Origin: Chimonanthus salicifolius
Taxonomy: Eukaryota > Streptophyta > Magnoliopsida > Laurales > Calycanthaceae
Assembly (NCBI GenBank): GCA_013350335.1
Contig: CM023534.1
Coordinates: 21,409,302 to 21,473,301, forward strand
Length of the DNA stretch: 64,000 nucleotides
Direction of reading: 5' to 3'
The position numbers and the translations under genes were made by a program. Below the pieces are notes generated by a model, which saw nothing but the letters and a program-made list of their open reading frames with translations, was not told where the DNA came from and did no database searches. This document shows, one piece after another, positions 33,060 to 47,100 of this stretch; the first letter of the stretch is position 1, and every line of letters starts with the position of its first letter.

Positions 33060-33463
33060 GAGAAAAGAAAGGCGCCGTTATAATAACGTTGGGGACGCGT
33101 AAACGCCGTTTATGAGATGTTATATTGTTATATGAGGGTGGGTCCACTATAAAATCAATCATGGATAAAGTAATAATTAAAATCAGTAGGTTTGTCTATC
33201 AATTTTTATGAGAAAATTAATTTTACAAAAGGTTTATCTTTGAATGCAATTTATGTGGCGAGTGTTATAAATTTTAACGTCGTGTCGGACTATGAAATTA
33301 CAATATTTATAATTTTTATATCAAAAATTTTATTTTCACCAAGCAAAAAAAAACTTCTTAAATTTTTCTCTTCACGTAGAAAATAGACTTTTTAGAAGAA
33401 GAGGAAATATCTTATGTTTTATACTCTTGTTAAAAAACAATCTCGTTAATAGAAGAAAAGAAA
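33060..33463. other. AT-rich flank, nothing recognised
   Basis: No coding block, repeat end or RNA gene identified between the small gene's promoter and the fold-back element. Confidence 0.4.
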
Positions 33464-33904
33464 GGGTAGTGATTCTCCCACGGGTTAATTGTGTAACCAG
33501 ACACGGAAATTAGTGGATTCTCAATTTTACCTTTCACAAGAAGAGTAAAATCGGCTCACCAACCCTTCGCATGAACAGTAAATCGGCTTGCCAAAATTCA
33601 CATGAACAGTAACCGGCTCACCAAAATTCACATGAACAGTAAATCAGTTCGTCGAAATTCACATGAAGAGTAACATTGACCCACCAAAATTCGTATGAAC
33701 AACAAATCAGCTCGCCAAAATTTGCATGAAAAGTAACATCGGCTCGCTAAAATTCTCATGAACAGTAAATCGGCTAGTCGAAATTTTACAGTTCATGCGA
33801 CATGTTCGATTTTACTTTTCATGCAAAGGGTAAGATTGGAAATCCACTAATTCCTATGTCTGATTATACAAACCTCCGTTGAGAAGATGGGAGAATCGCT
33901 ACTC
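33464..33904. mobile_element. Fold-back MITE with a minisatellite core
   Basis: The left arm GGGTAGTGATTCTCCCA...GGAAATTAGTGGATTCTC is the inverse of the right arm, which in reverse complement reads GAGTAGCGATTCTCCCA...GGAATTAGTGGATTTCC. Arms are roughly 90 bp. The core (about 33545-33790) is about eight copies of a 31-bp unit AAATCGGCTCACCAAAATTC ACATGAACAGT. No coding capacity. The flanks do not give a clear target-site duplication; long arms would suit a Mutator-type MITE. Confidence 0.72.
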
Positions 33905-34499
33905 AAAAAGGAATACTCTTATCTTCGTTACTCTTCTGTTTGTATGAATTGGAAAATGACCAGGCGTATTTAAGTTAGGCTATTCTTCCTGTCAACCCAA
34001 CCTATTTGGATATATAAAGGTTCAAGTCCAGTTGTAGTCTAATGGGTGTTTCAAGCCTAAAGTGTGAATCTATGTATTTGATCATATCAAAAGTTCAACT
34101 ATTTTGATTGGTAGAAGATATATTAGTTACAAGTGAATCCAATTTTAGTCTAAAACCTAATTTTTAATTATTTAATCTTAATGTTAAGAATTACGAAATC
34201 TCCTTAAAAATCTCAAGAAAAGATATCTACTGATTTGATCTTTAAGATCAATTGGTTGCAAATTGATTTTTGAGCGAAACCTTTGTCCATTTATAGTTAA
34301 ATCTAGCTTCAATCTAAACTTCTACTTTTCAATAAATTTCAAAAAAAAACTGAACTAAATATACAAATGCAACATGTATATGGCTTAACAGGCTTCTCAA
34401 GGTTATTAAGTAGCCCAAGCTCACCCAATTAGCTAAATAGATAATAAAATAAGCTTCAGCCCAGCCTGTGGACTATTATCTAATATACAAGTTCATTCA
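33905..34499. other. Intergenic, no feature recognised
   Basis: AT-rich sequence between two MITEs. No coding block recognised. Confidence 0.4.
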
Positions 34500-34507
34500 T
34501 TTGTGAT

Positions 34508-34722
34508 CAGGGGTATAAATCTCGGCCAACGTATTGGCCGAGATATCACGGTGCTCCGAACTAGTGAATATCGGCCGATACACATTGAATTTTTTTTAAA
34601 AAAAAAAGGAGAGAGAGAGAGAGATATTGGCCAAGATCAGCCGACATCTAGACCGATATCTGAGATACCGAGATATCGGCCGAGATGCCGATATCTCAGT
34701 AAAAATGAATTTTGGACCCTAG
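34508..34722. mobile_element. hAT-like MITE, TATCGGCCGATA family, perfect 8-bp TSD
   Basis: 215 bp beginning CAGGGGTATAAATCTCGG and ending GAATTTTGGACCCTAG, flanked by TTTGTGAT on both sides (34500-34507 and 34723-34730). The interior has CGGCCGAGATATCGG words around a T/A-run and (GA)n core. Confidence 0.9.
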
Positions 34723-35224
34723 TTTGTGATAAATGTAGATCAGACTCAAGCTGAATTCAAGCACATGAATAGGCCTAATTAGGGCCCATTTACCTTTTAG
34801 GAACAATGAGACTAGAATGGCATGAGTTCGATGGCCTTGGACATTGCTGGAACCCAAGTTTATCATTTCATTTCACTCTTTTTTCACTATTCTTAAAACC
34901 AATCGGAGCCTTTGATATGCCCCTTAAATTGTAATTTGAGAATTTCAATTATATAGAGTTCATCGTAGCTCTAATAACACTCCTCTCCTTGTGCACCTAT
35001 CTATGTCTGTGAATTGATTTTTTATTTTTAATTTAATTCGACCTAAATAACACAATCTATCAATTTAACCCTTTGAATTTCAACCTTTGGATAAGATTAT
35101 ATTTTTGAGACTATAAAAAAAAAATCACTTTACATGTTCAAACAAGATATTTTTTATAGATACTCTATTCAAATAATAATCTTTTTTACTAACTCATCCA
35201 CATAAATTTTACGAAGTCTACAAA

Positions 35225-35425
35225 ATTTTTCTTTTGTTATAACATGGGTATCTCCACCCCATATGAGAGGGGAGACTAATTCCACGAGTATGTGTAAACT
35301 TCTCAATCCACATACTGGATAAGTCAAAGAGGAGTAACTCCATGACCAGTGGCCTAGAAGGATTTGAACATGAATCGAATTCAAGATCTTCTTGACCGTC
35401 ACGCCAAACCCCTATAAGTTCCCTG
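35225..35425 (-). repeat. SINE-like repeat, minus strand
   Basis: On the minus strand a box A-like TTGGCGTGACGG and a box B-like AATTCGATTC are followed by GTTTACACATACTCGTGG and ATTAGTCTCCCC, the 3' body of the Au-like SINEs elsewhere in the window. Confidence 0.55.
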
Positions 35426-35667
35426 AAAATGAAATTTGAAGATAATGAAAACCAAACCAAAATCAACTATTTAAAAGATGGATTTTTTATCAAGCAGAAA
35501 GAAGGTCCGTTTTAGAAGTATTATGTGCACAGAGAATTAGAGATCATATTTGTATGATTATAATTCCACTGGCCTTGGTTTTATCTAATTATGGAAGTCA
35601 TGGTGTGTTTTTTAAAAAACTACAATGCAGGTTTTTTATAATTAATGAAGCATGATTCCTGATTTAC

Positions 35668-35711
<44 letters not shown>

Positions 35712-36513
35712 CATATTTATCTAGTCTGTAGAATTATTTTTTATGCATCTACGATAGGGCCATGTAGGCATCCAATGTGAACCCCATGAATAGTTATGGC
35801 CTGCAATTTAATGAACTTTGATAATATAGATATAAAATAAAAATATAATAGTGATTAAAGAAAAAAATTCATGTCTGTTTTTAGAAGTTATATTCTCTTT
35901 CTTTTAATTTACTTAGTTCAAAGAGAAAGGTCAGTCGTATGAAGGTGTGTATATATAATTCTTTTCGTGTTTTATATTTAAAAGGTTAAGTTTAACATTT
36001 TAAAATTAAATTACTTGATTATAAATCAATTAACATTCTAAGACCGGATGTTAAATGATGGTGTCATCATACATGACAACATAGATTGAAAATAGATTTA
36101 AAAGACACATTACCAAATAAAATTTCAACTCGAAATCAATTTCTAACCACTTAATCTTAAGTGTCAAAGTTAACCGAAGTTCATACAAAGAATTCAATGA
36201 TGCTTAATGACTTTGATCAATGACATCATATAGTTAGAAATTGAGTTTGGACTAAAATTTTAACCAAGGGTAGATCTTTAAGTTTACACTCAATTTGTCC
36301 GGTTAGATTTTCAGTTATAAAAGAATTTAAAAAATCAAAATAGTACCAAGAAAGGTCACGTCCGATCATCTCTCTCCTCTCTCTCTATGTATATATATAT
36401 ATAAAAGATTGTACACACTTCCAATTCAACTAATGATCTTTCTATTCATTTACTTTCTAATGGTAAGAGTGCATCTAAATAGGCCTTATAACTAAAAAAA
36501 GGTAGAAATCTCT
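35426..36513. other. AT-rich intergenic stretch with an (AT)n run
   Basis: An (AT)n microsatellite lies at about 35678-35706. No gene or element end recognised elsewhere. Confidence 0.45.
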
Positions 36514-36521
36514 ATTTCACC

Positions 36522-37004
36522 TAGGGGTGAAACTTGGGTTGGGTTTTGGCCCGACCCGACTGACCCGACCCGAAAATAGTGTGGGCTGGGTTATAGAAAT
36601 TGTACACTCGGGTCGGGTTGGGTTAGGAAAAAAAACCGACTGAAATTCTGGTCGGGTTGGGCTAAAGAATTAAAACTTCAACCCGACCTGACTCGACCCG
36701 AAAAAATCCGACCGGAATTCATAACTTAAATAAAACCCTACACCCTTTCCACTTCCGTTTCTCCTCTTTCGAAAACCGATATCCACCTCTTCCGCTTCCT
36801 CTTCCTCTTCCTCTTCCCCTCTTTAAAAAATTGGGCTAACTCGGGTCGGGTCGAGTCTACTCTCGAGTTGAGAGTATTAGCAATTCGGGTCGGGTTGGGT
36901 TGACATACTCGGGTTTGCAATTCGGGTCGGGTTCAAAAATTTTTGACATGGGTTAGGGCTGGGTTTGTCAAAACCTGGCCCGCCCGACCCGAGTTTCAGC
37001 CCTA
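36522..37004. mobile_element. hAT-like MITE, GGGTCGGGTT family, perfect 8-bp TSD
   Basis: 483 bp beginning TAGGGGTGAAACTTGGG and ending CCGAGTTTCAGCCCTA, flanked by ATTTCACC on both sides (36514-36521 and 37005-37012). Longest well-bounded copy; includes a (CTTCCT)n run near 36785-36815. It is the best reference for the family in this window. Confidence 0.92.
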
Positions 37005-37041
37005 ATTTCACCCAATAAAGTCGAGTCTCTTTGGATCATTA

Positions 37042-38171
<1,130 letters not shown>

Positions 38172-41100
38172 TCATGCAACATGTGAGAAGCCACGACTGC
38201 GCCCCATTGAATTTACCCGCGTACGAATGTTGTGATGATCATACATGGGATCCCCATGATTAACAGGTTTCATTTCTACTGCCCTCTGTTTCCCATCCTG
38301 CTCTTGAACTGCACCAAACACAATCTCACCCGTTTCGCCTCTTTGTTCGTAATATGCATGTGGCAAAGATGAGTAATGACGTCGATGATGCTGTTGCTTC
38401 TGATAAGGCTGCTGTGGTGGTTGTTGCTGCTGCTGCTGCTGCTGTTGGAGTTGCTGAAAATCATTGTCCCACCCGTATGACCGTCCCAGCCGGAAATGAA
38501 GTGTTTTATCAGGCTCCTTGGCCATGAAGGCATAGGTTTTTCTTGGGGTCGGGGTTCTTGTTTCCAAAGATGGCGGTTCATCTTCATCTGGAATGATAAA
38601 GCTTTCTTGCATTGGCCATGAATTTGGCCGTTGCTGCTGCTGGTACTGGTCCTGCTGTTGATTCTTCCGTGACTTCTTTCTAAAGCCTGAAAATAATCCT
38701 CCAAAGATTTCTGTAACAGATGCACCTGCATTGATGAAAAGCTTCCCAAGTGACACAAAGAAACCTTCTCGCTTCTCTGTTTCATCGTTAACTGGGATTA
38801 GTGGTGGCCTGACTGATGACTGCAATGGCTTTTGGTATGGACCGGATGCTACATTTTGTTTACCAGAAGTTTCAGATTCCTGCAAGAGATGGAAAGAAAG
38901 ATTTTCATGAATTATGTTGCCCAAGCAACCAGCTTGTGAAACAGGATTGTTCCTGTTTTACCACAAGAAACTATAGGTTACGTTTGCAGCAAATCCAACA
39001 CACACTACATTGTCCATTACTGTACATGTAGGTATTGTTGGTTGATTCAGACAAAAGCTTATGGCTCACACACTGGATGGAGTTAATCACAATTTATTAA
39101 GAAGTATTGGGTTAGAATAACATAGGCGACGATAGAAGGCAAAGGGAAGGATGGATATGTCCAATAGGGTCTTAATGAACTTAATTACCATTGGATATGT
39201 TGATGCAAGGCCCTGATGGCGTAATCCACCATCAGATATGCTTTCGGTGGGCCTTGATGGCTTGATTCACCACTGGATATGTCTGATAGGGTGTTCATGA
39301 CTTGATCTACCATCAGATATGTTGATGGATGGTCTCAATGACTTGATCCACCATTAGATATGTTGATAGAATGTCTTGATGACACCATTAGATATGTTGA
39401 TGGAAGGTGATGACACCATTAGATATGTAGGTATATTCACACAAGCTAGAATTATGAAGAAAAGCTTATAGGTGAAAGGTTTGGAAAGTGGTAGAACAAA
39501 AACAAAATATAGAGGTGAAAGGTTTGGAAAGTGGTAGAACGAAAACAAAACATAGAGGTGAAAGGTTTGGAAAGTGGTAGAATAAAAACAAAATATAGAG
39601 TGAGACTGCAATGGATTTAGGAGTAGAGAGAATGATATGTTTAAATTGAAAACAATTCTAGGTTTCAACCTTAGAATAAATAGTGGACATTGCAAATAGG
39701 ATCAGGATAGAATGGGGAAAATGGAGTCAATCTCATGTAACAAACACGAGTCATGCTGATTTAGTGGCATTTCTTGATAGCAATTAGAATTGCAATTTGA
39801 CATGGAGATAATGTTGGGCAATGCACAAATAACAAGATAAAGAGCATGTGGACATGTGATAGACATGCATATATTGGAATGGATGTGTGGCAGAGATGCA
39901 TATGTTGGAATGGATGTGTAAGATAACAACAAAATAGAGAAATAAAAATTATGACTATAAGCAAGGAAACTAAAATTGATGAGGGCATCACCATAAAGCT
40001 GCATGAAGATATACTTGGCGACAATGATGAATTGGCATTTAAATTCGTGAAAATAGAGCGAATCTAGGAGGTTTGGCCCATGAGGTTCATATATGGGCTA
40101 GGCCCTATATTGAAGTGTTTTGGGTGATACAATTTTGAGGAAAAAACTTTAACAAATAGGCCTAACCCATAAATGAACCTCATTAGTCATTTATTTATGC
40201 AAGTTTTAACCCAAAAACCTCCTAGATGGGGCCCTATTTTCCCCAATAAAAAACCAGATAGAATTTGAAGGCTAGTTCATCAATGTCACCAAGTATATCT
40301 TCATGTACCTTCATGGTGATGCCTCATCAAAAACTCTCTTCCAAAAGAAGAGAAAATCAAGGAATGTCATTTCAAATTGTTTGGGTATGTATTAGAGACT
40401 ACCAAGTGTAAAAGGCAGCTTTAGGGAGACAAGGGTAACCATTTTCAGTGGGGAGACTACACATTCATCATGGGATGGGCTCCACATGGTTGGGTGAGAT
40501 AGATAGAGGACTTCTTGGATGATATAACTCAAGGGAAACTCATCAATCCTATCATCATAACTTTGTGAAAAACCAATGGTTTTGATTTTCAAAGTCTAAA
40601 ATCACAAGGCCAATATGTTTAGATGAGGCTCAAATTTTATATAGCCAATGTCCTTGTCATTCTCTATATATTCTATCGGAAAATATGTGCGGCGTCTCAA
40701 TATTTAGAGAGCAGCTCCCTAAATATGGAGACCTGAGATGTCTCCCCAAACTTTTCAAAGTGTAAACCCAAAGCAAGGAGGAGACCATTAAATACTTGGT
40801 CTAAGGTGTTATGAAAGAACATGCTAGATCGCAGAAAAATGGAGAACAAGACTTCCACCATGATTGAGTTAAGGAAAACTTGGAAAGGCAAATTCAAATA
40901 GATGGATATGGTTTCTATGATAATTTTCCTGAGCTGGGATGATGATGCCATAGATTGGATGGCTAAGATTACTTCATGCGACTTAAAAAGGAAATATAGC
41001 AATTTCCTATTTATGAAAGCGCTAACCAATTTTTGGTTAGACTCAATGCTTCTTGGATCTGCACTTATCAACTCATTAGGAACACGTAAAAAGGAATGGC

Positions 41101-44100
41101 AATGGACGAAGAATAAATGCAACATGAACCAGCATAGTAGTAACTAGCAAATTCAGATGATTCTGTCAATAAAGATGATAAATGAGCTGCCTGGAAAAGA
41201 ATAAAAATGATTCGATCAGAAGTTAGCTGCCTAGTACTCATTAATACCCAAACAATGGGGAAGTCCAATCAGTTTAGGAGTGGTCACACAAATAGGAGTA
41301 CACTTTCTAAATCATTAAAGCTTGCATCCGAAGATTTTAATAATTATTTCTCTTGAGGAAAAAGAACATGACCATTGCATAAATAAGTGGAGAAACTTAA
41401 AATGTTGCCAGAAGCTCTTAACAAGGATCCCTTTATGTCACTAAAGAAGTTGATACATATTCAAAGAACAAAGCATCATCATCAACAAATGCCAAATCCC
41501 ATCTATTTGAAGTTGGCTTTTCGAGTTCTACTTCTCCTCATCATAAACCAGACAGTCAACCACTTTATCATCTATCATGTCTTTCTATATCCCTTTCCCC
41601 TACGTTTTCAATGCTCTACCTTTACTCCTTGTGCCAACAATTTGTAACCTCTCAATTCTATATACGAGGCCGTATCTGGTCTTCTACTAACATGCCCAAA
41701 CCATGTTAATGAGTCTCTCAGTTTGTCATTTGTTGGGACTATTTTAAACTATCTCTAATGTGGTTATTTCTAACTCATCAAACGTGACATGTGCATCTTC
41801 GTTCCTAACTTTGTCTATTTGTCTTTTTTCTTCATTGCCCAACACTCTATTCCATAGAACACTATAGACTTGATAACTGCTTAGAAAAATAGACCCTTTA
41901 AGCAAGATGGGACTCTTTTATCATAAGGAACTCCGCTAACTTGTCTACATTTTACCCACTAAGTTTCCAACCAATTAGTTATATCCATGCCAAATCCTCC
42001 ATGAGATTCAAAAAGAAAATAACAGATTTTGTCTAAGGTAAAAAGATTGATCCTCAAAAAAATTTGTATAACCAAGGAAAAAAAAACATAAACCACTCAC
42101 AGTCTTAGAAGAAACAATTACACCCACTCTTCGTTGCAACAATGCTAGCATGTAACCAAAGAAACCTGCTGCAACAAGCACTGCAATCCCTGAACACCAA
42201 ATGAAAATTAGTAGTTGCCCAGAATCATCGTCATGGCAACACATATCAATCCAAGCTATACCATAATTCATACATTCATATCCCAAAGCATAGTCTTAAT
42301 ACCATATATGAGAGGTGTTTTGAAAATAAAAGGCGACACTGAAGGACTTAGGCAAAACAGAAGAATAAAGAAAGAAAATAGTGCCATATGAGAAGAGTAA
42401 AAGGATAATGAAGGAACATATGATTCACTGATTCCTTTTTTCCCAACAAAGGAAGTAAACATTAGGTGTATGAAAAGTCCGAGCTTTAAGGTTCTCAGTT
42501 GTCAAAATCTTATTCAAAAAGGTTGTCCAACAAGAAGTTTTCACTTTAGAATAGTTTCCACATAGATTTAAAGGGAAAAGGTGATGAAGAATTTGACCCA
42601 ATCAGGGTGTACAAGGAATCACATTTAAAGATCCCACTAGATGCCTTTTTCCATACCTTTTTTCTTTCCATCATTCCTTATAGAACCTCATCTGGTTGCA
42701 TTCTGCAAATACTGTTTAGCAGATTTTTCTGCTCCAAATCAGTGGTGCAACCATCACTAACAATCAGCTTGTGAATAGTAGCAAAATCATTAGTCCATCC
42801 AATTTATTTTAGGATTTCTATAATATTACGCCACTCAAAATGCATCGCTGGATGGATAATCATCTGTATCTCAGGATATTTAAAATTTCAGATTCATTGC
42901 AATTTGATGAACATAAAGTAGAGCAGCCTACAACTAGGCAGGGAGAAGAAGAAACAAAGAGGATAAGGGAAAGGCTATGCCTTTGATTAATTTTATTGAA
43001 TATTCATTGTGTAATCCCTCTCTTATATCCATCTGTATTTATAAAAAAAACAAGCACACGAAAATAGCAAAGACTCAACTAGGAAAGCCACTGACCTAGC
43101 TTCCTTGCTAAAATAGGACTCCAACGAAAATAGCAACTAGGTTTCCTAATTAATTTAGGACACTAAAACGAAATTAACAAAATAGAATCTAATAAATAAA
43201 ATAAAAATAGTAGTGGAGCTATGCGTTGGAGCTAGAGCTTCCGTGTCCTACATCAGAACATCTAAGGATGCCAATAGATAATCAGTCGTAATATATGACA
43301 TACCTAAAGGAAAGCCAGACCCATATTGGTAGGCACAATCGTCAAAATGGAGCTGAATCTCACGGATCGCCTGGTGTCCTCTGTCTACAACAAGAAGGGA
43401 ACAGCTGCTCCCAACATAAACCACCTCAAAATCATTAGAAAATTTGGCATCTTCACTTGGTCCATCTACATGTCCCCCTCTGCTCCACTTCCCTCCTGCA
43501 ATCGTTGTAACCCCTGCAAGGAGAAAAAAATTCAAACTATGACAAAGATTTCTTTGTTTCTAGTTTTTGTTCCTTAATCATGTGTGGAAGAAGAGGAACT
43601 GTAGAATTTTTTAAGGTAAGTCTCTTGGGGATTTCCAACAAACCAAATTTCATCAAAATCCGATATCATTTGATATCCCAATTACGACTGCAAAGGTTAT
43701 TGTATTTTCTGCCAATGGGAGAAGTTGAATTTTTTTATAATTGCTCATTCTCCTTTCTCCACTCAAACTCTACGTTTAAGCTAGGGTTTTGGCAGTGTGA
43801 CCCTCCTCCAAGTGGGGTCCATTAAGTTCTCAAGTGGGCCTCAGCCCGTGTAGGGGGTCCACATGTATCGAACCTACCAATCTAGAGCCTGGACTAGCTA
43901 GTTTAATCCTGCATTTGCCACGGTCGAAAGCGAAGCTGTTTTTCTTTTTCGTTTTCTCATTTGATGGCCTCATCAGTACTTCTCTAATTTACAATGGGTT
44001 CCAGCTATATAATACATTTTTTAGAGAATTATAGGGATATGAGTTATTGAAAGAGGCATGAGGAATAAAGTAGAAATCCCCAAAAATTCCATCATAACAT

Positions 44101-47100
44101 CATTATTGAAGAAAGTGAATGCTACCATCTCACCATAGAAGAACGCACACTGTCAACCACATAAACCTTGCTATGTTTCTTTCTGGAGTTTTCTTATGTT
44201 TATGTTTTGTCATGGTTTCTTTGTTTCAACATCAAGGTACAATACAATACAAATCTAGGAACAGATCTAGCTCCTAGAGGAATTTGTCTCAAATTGAAGT
44301 ACCCAATAATTGTAGCAAAAGTATCCAGTGTGATAATATAGAAATAATTAGATTTTTAATCCAATAGTAACCAAAGCATTAGAAATGAATAAAGTGCTTA
44401 CTATTTAACTGAATAGTTGAAAGAACTCAATTAAATTGAAATGTAATATGTTAATCTCTCTTTTCTTGTTTTTTACCTCTAGTACCATGGCCCTTTTCCT
44501 TTGAAATGTTGTACCATGAAACATTATTAATCTATAAACAAAAGAAAATGTTCAGGGGTGGAATACATGAACCTCAAGCAGTAGTAAAATAGAATTTCTC
44601 ATTCAGATGCGATTATCATTACAACTCTTGAGGAACCAGAATGAGAGAACATTAGTGTCATTGTGAAAATACAGGTAAAAAGGAGAAATGACACTTAATA
44701 GAGTTGACATCTTCATCACAGTCAAATTAATAAGACAACCATATGAGAAATAAAACAAAATGTGTGCAAAACAAAGGTTGTCTTGAGATTGGTAGAAAGC
44801 TTTTAGGAGAAAATATAGGGCTCTCTACCATTCATTCATACATGAATAGGAAGTAGTAGAATGATTTAACTACAATGAAGATAGTAGAAACCATCTTTCT
44901 CTCCACTAAGAGAAAATGATGATGTGACATGATATCATCCTTCTCCCAATCCAAACATATCCCAAGGGTATTCTTTATGCAAAAGTTGGAGAAAAATTAT
45001 CCATGAACTACGGTTTAATATGGCCTTGTATCTTTACCTGTATCACTAATCTTCCTGATTGCCATGTTCATGGTATCTGCAATATAAATATTTCCTCGAT
45101 CATCAACTGTAAACCCCTTTGGGTGATTCAATCTTGCTTCCCTTGGCTTGCCATCTACATGTCCAGAGTAACCTTCCGGTGAACCCGCAATGAGCTTTGG
45201 TCTGCTATCTGCATTGTTTGCAATGTTTTCAGAGGACAAGGATTGGTTGCTTCAGAAACTCAAAAAGAAAAAAATGTCATTAGATTACAGACAGGACAGT
45301 TGGTTTCAGAATGAAATACAACAGAAGACCATACATCTTAGATACTTTGAAGCTTTACCGAAACTTATAAACATTTTGGGTATTTTAAAAATACTCAACT
45401 TATATATATTTCAACCAACTGGAGTAGGCCAGTAACGTTTCTATGAACATAGCAATAAAAAGTGCCATAAGTAATATGGACATATCAGATTTTTAGAAAA
45501 CACTCGACAAAGGCACTGATTCTAGAGAAATTGAGTTGGGTTTCATCATCATCATCATAAGCCAAAATCCTATTTATCTGGAGTTGGCTTTTCAAGTTCT
45601 ATTTTGCCATTTGTCCCTTGTTGGGCGAGCTAGATTGTCCTAGAGGAAAAGGTGGGGGGGGGGAGGGGGGGGTGTTGAATAGGACAATTGCGGAATTTTA
45701 AATTTCTTTCGAATTTTGGTCAATTAAAATTGGGTCTTTACTAATTAATCCAATTGATCTTCCAAGATATTGAGATTTACAATAAATAATGAATGTGAAG
45801 TGAAGTCTCAACAAACACAATTTCACCAAACAAGTGTGCTAGAAATATAAGAAATAAACACAAATGCACAAAGTATGGTGAGGAGGTAAGAAGAGATGGA
45901 AAATCTTGACACAGGATTTTTACGTGGTTCGGCAACCTTGTCTACATCCACGCCTCAAGTACACCACTTGAGGATTCCACTAACTTCTTCTTCGATGGTG
46001 GAAAAGAAACATATTACAACCTTGATCTCTTTCACAGGTAGAGACCGAACCTATACAACACTTGAATCTTCACGGGTGAAGATGGACCGATAACGCTCAA
46101 GAGAGAAGACACCCTTCTCTCCTAACAAGGGTTACACCAACCCTATACAAATTACTAAATGATAGAAAGAATTTGATTTTTAGAAAAATACTAAGAACAC
46201 TTACCTCTTGATGCTGTAAATGGCTTTGGCACGTTCTTGAATATCCTCCCCTTTTCTTGACTTCTTTGATGAAGTGTAGATGCTCCAATGATGCCCAACC
46301 AAGATGTAGGAGAAGAGATTTAGGGATGGTAGAAGGTTTACCTATAAATATAATATATCCCTAAAGGTTCTCTCAAATACACACTCAAGAGTGAGCCTAA
46401 GATGCTCAGGATTTGCCTATGAGAGCTTTGAGTGTGAGTGAGATTGAGTTCAAGAACTTTGGTAATCTAACTATGGAGTTTTAGTCCTCTTGAAATGATT
46501 GGGAGTCTTGGAGAATGTTAGAGAGGGTTTTGCTCATCAAGAATCAACCTTTGGAATGCCTTAAGGTCATATATTTAAAGCCCTCTTGAAGATATAGCCG
46601 TTGGAAGTCGAAATCACAAGAATAGAGCCGTTAAAAACTTCCCGTTGCGATTTCAGTCGACCGAACTTGAAGATTCAGTCGACTGAAATGTCCAGAAATG
46701 ACGTTGAAACATCTGGGCGCAATTCAGTCGACTGAATCTCATCTGAGGCTGAAAAGACCAATCTGCAGCACTTTCAGTCGATTGAAACATAAAGTTCAGC
46801 CGACTGAATCTCGGCAGTTTTGTACACCTCCACTAAAATGACCATTACTTGGATTACGAACTCGGTTTTGGGAGTTCTTGGGCTCGTTCGAAAGCTCATT
46901 GAGAGATCTATCTACTCACCAAATTTGGTCCAATTTGAGGTCTATTTGATACCTCAAATAATCTCTCAAAGTGAGGTATATGGCAAAACAGTTTTGATCT
47001 GTTTTGCGCCCTTTCATTAAAATGCTCATAACTTGAGCTATCCATTTCCGAATTGGGTGTTCTTGGACTTCTTGAAAAACTCTTAGTGTTCTATCAAATT

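Noticed and set aside
32451..33083. Plus-strand 210-codon open frame
   Set aside because: It overlaps the minus-strand gene with clear family motifs and TATA box; the long frame is a by-product of G+C-rich codons.
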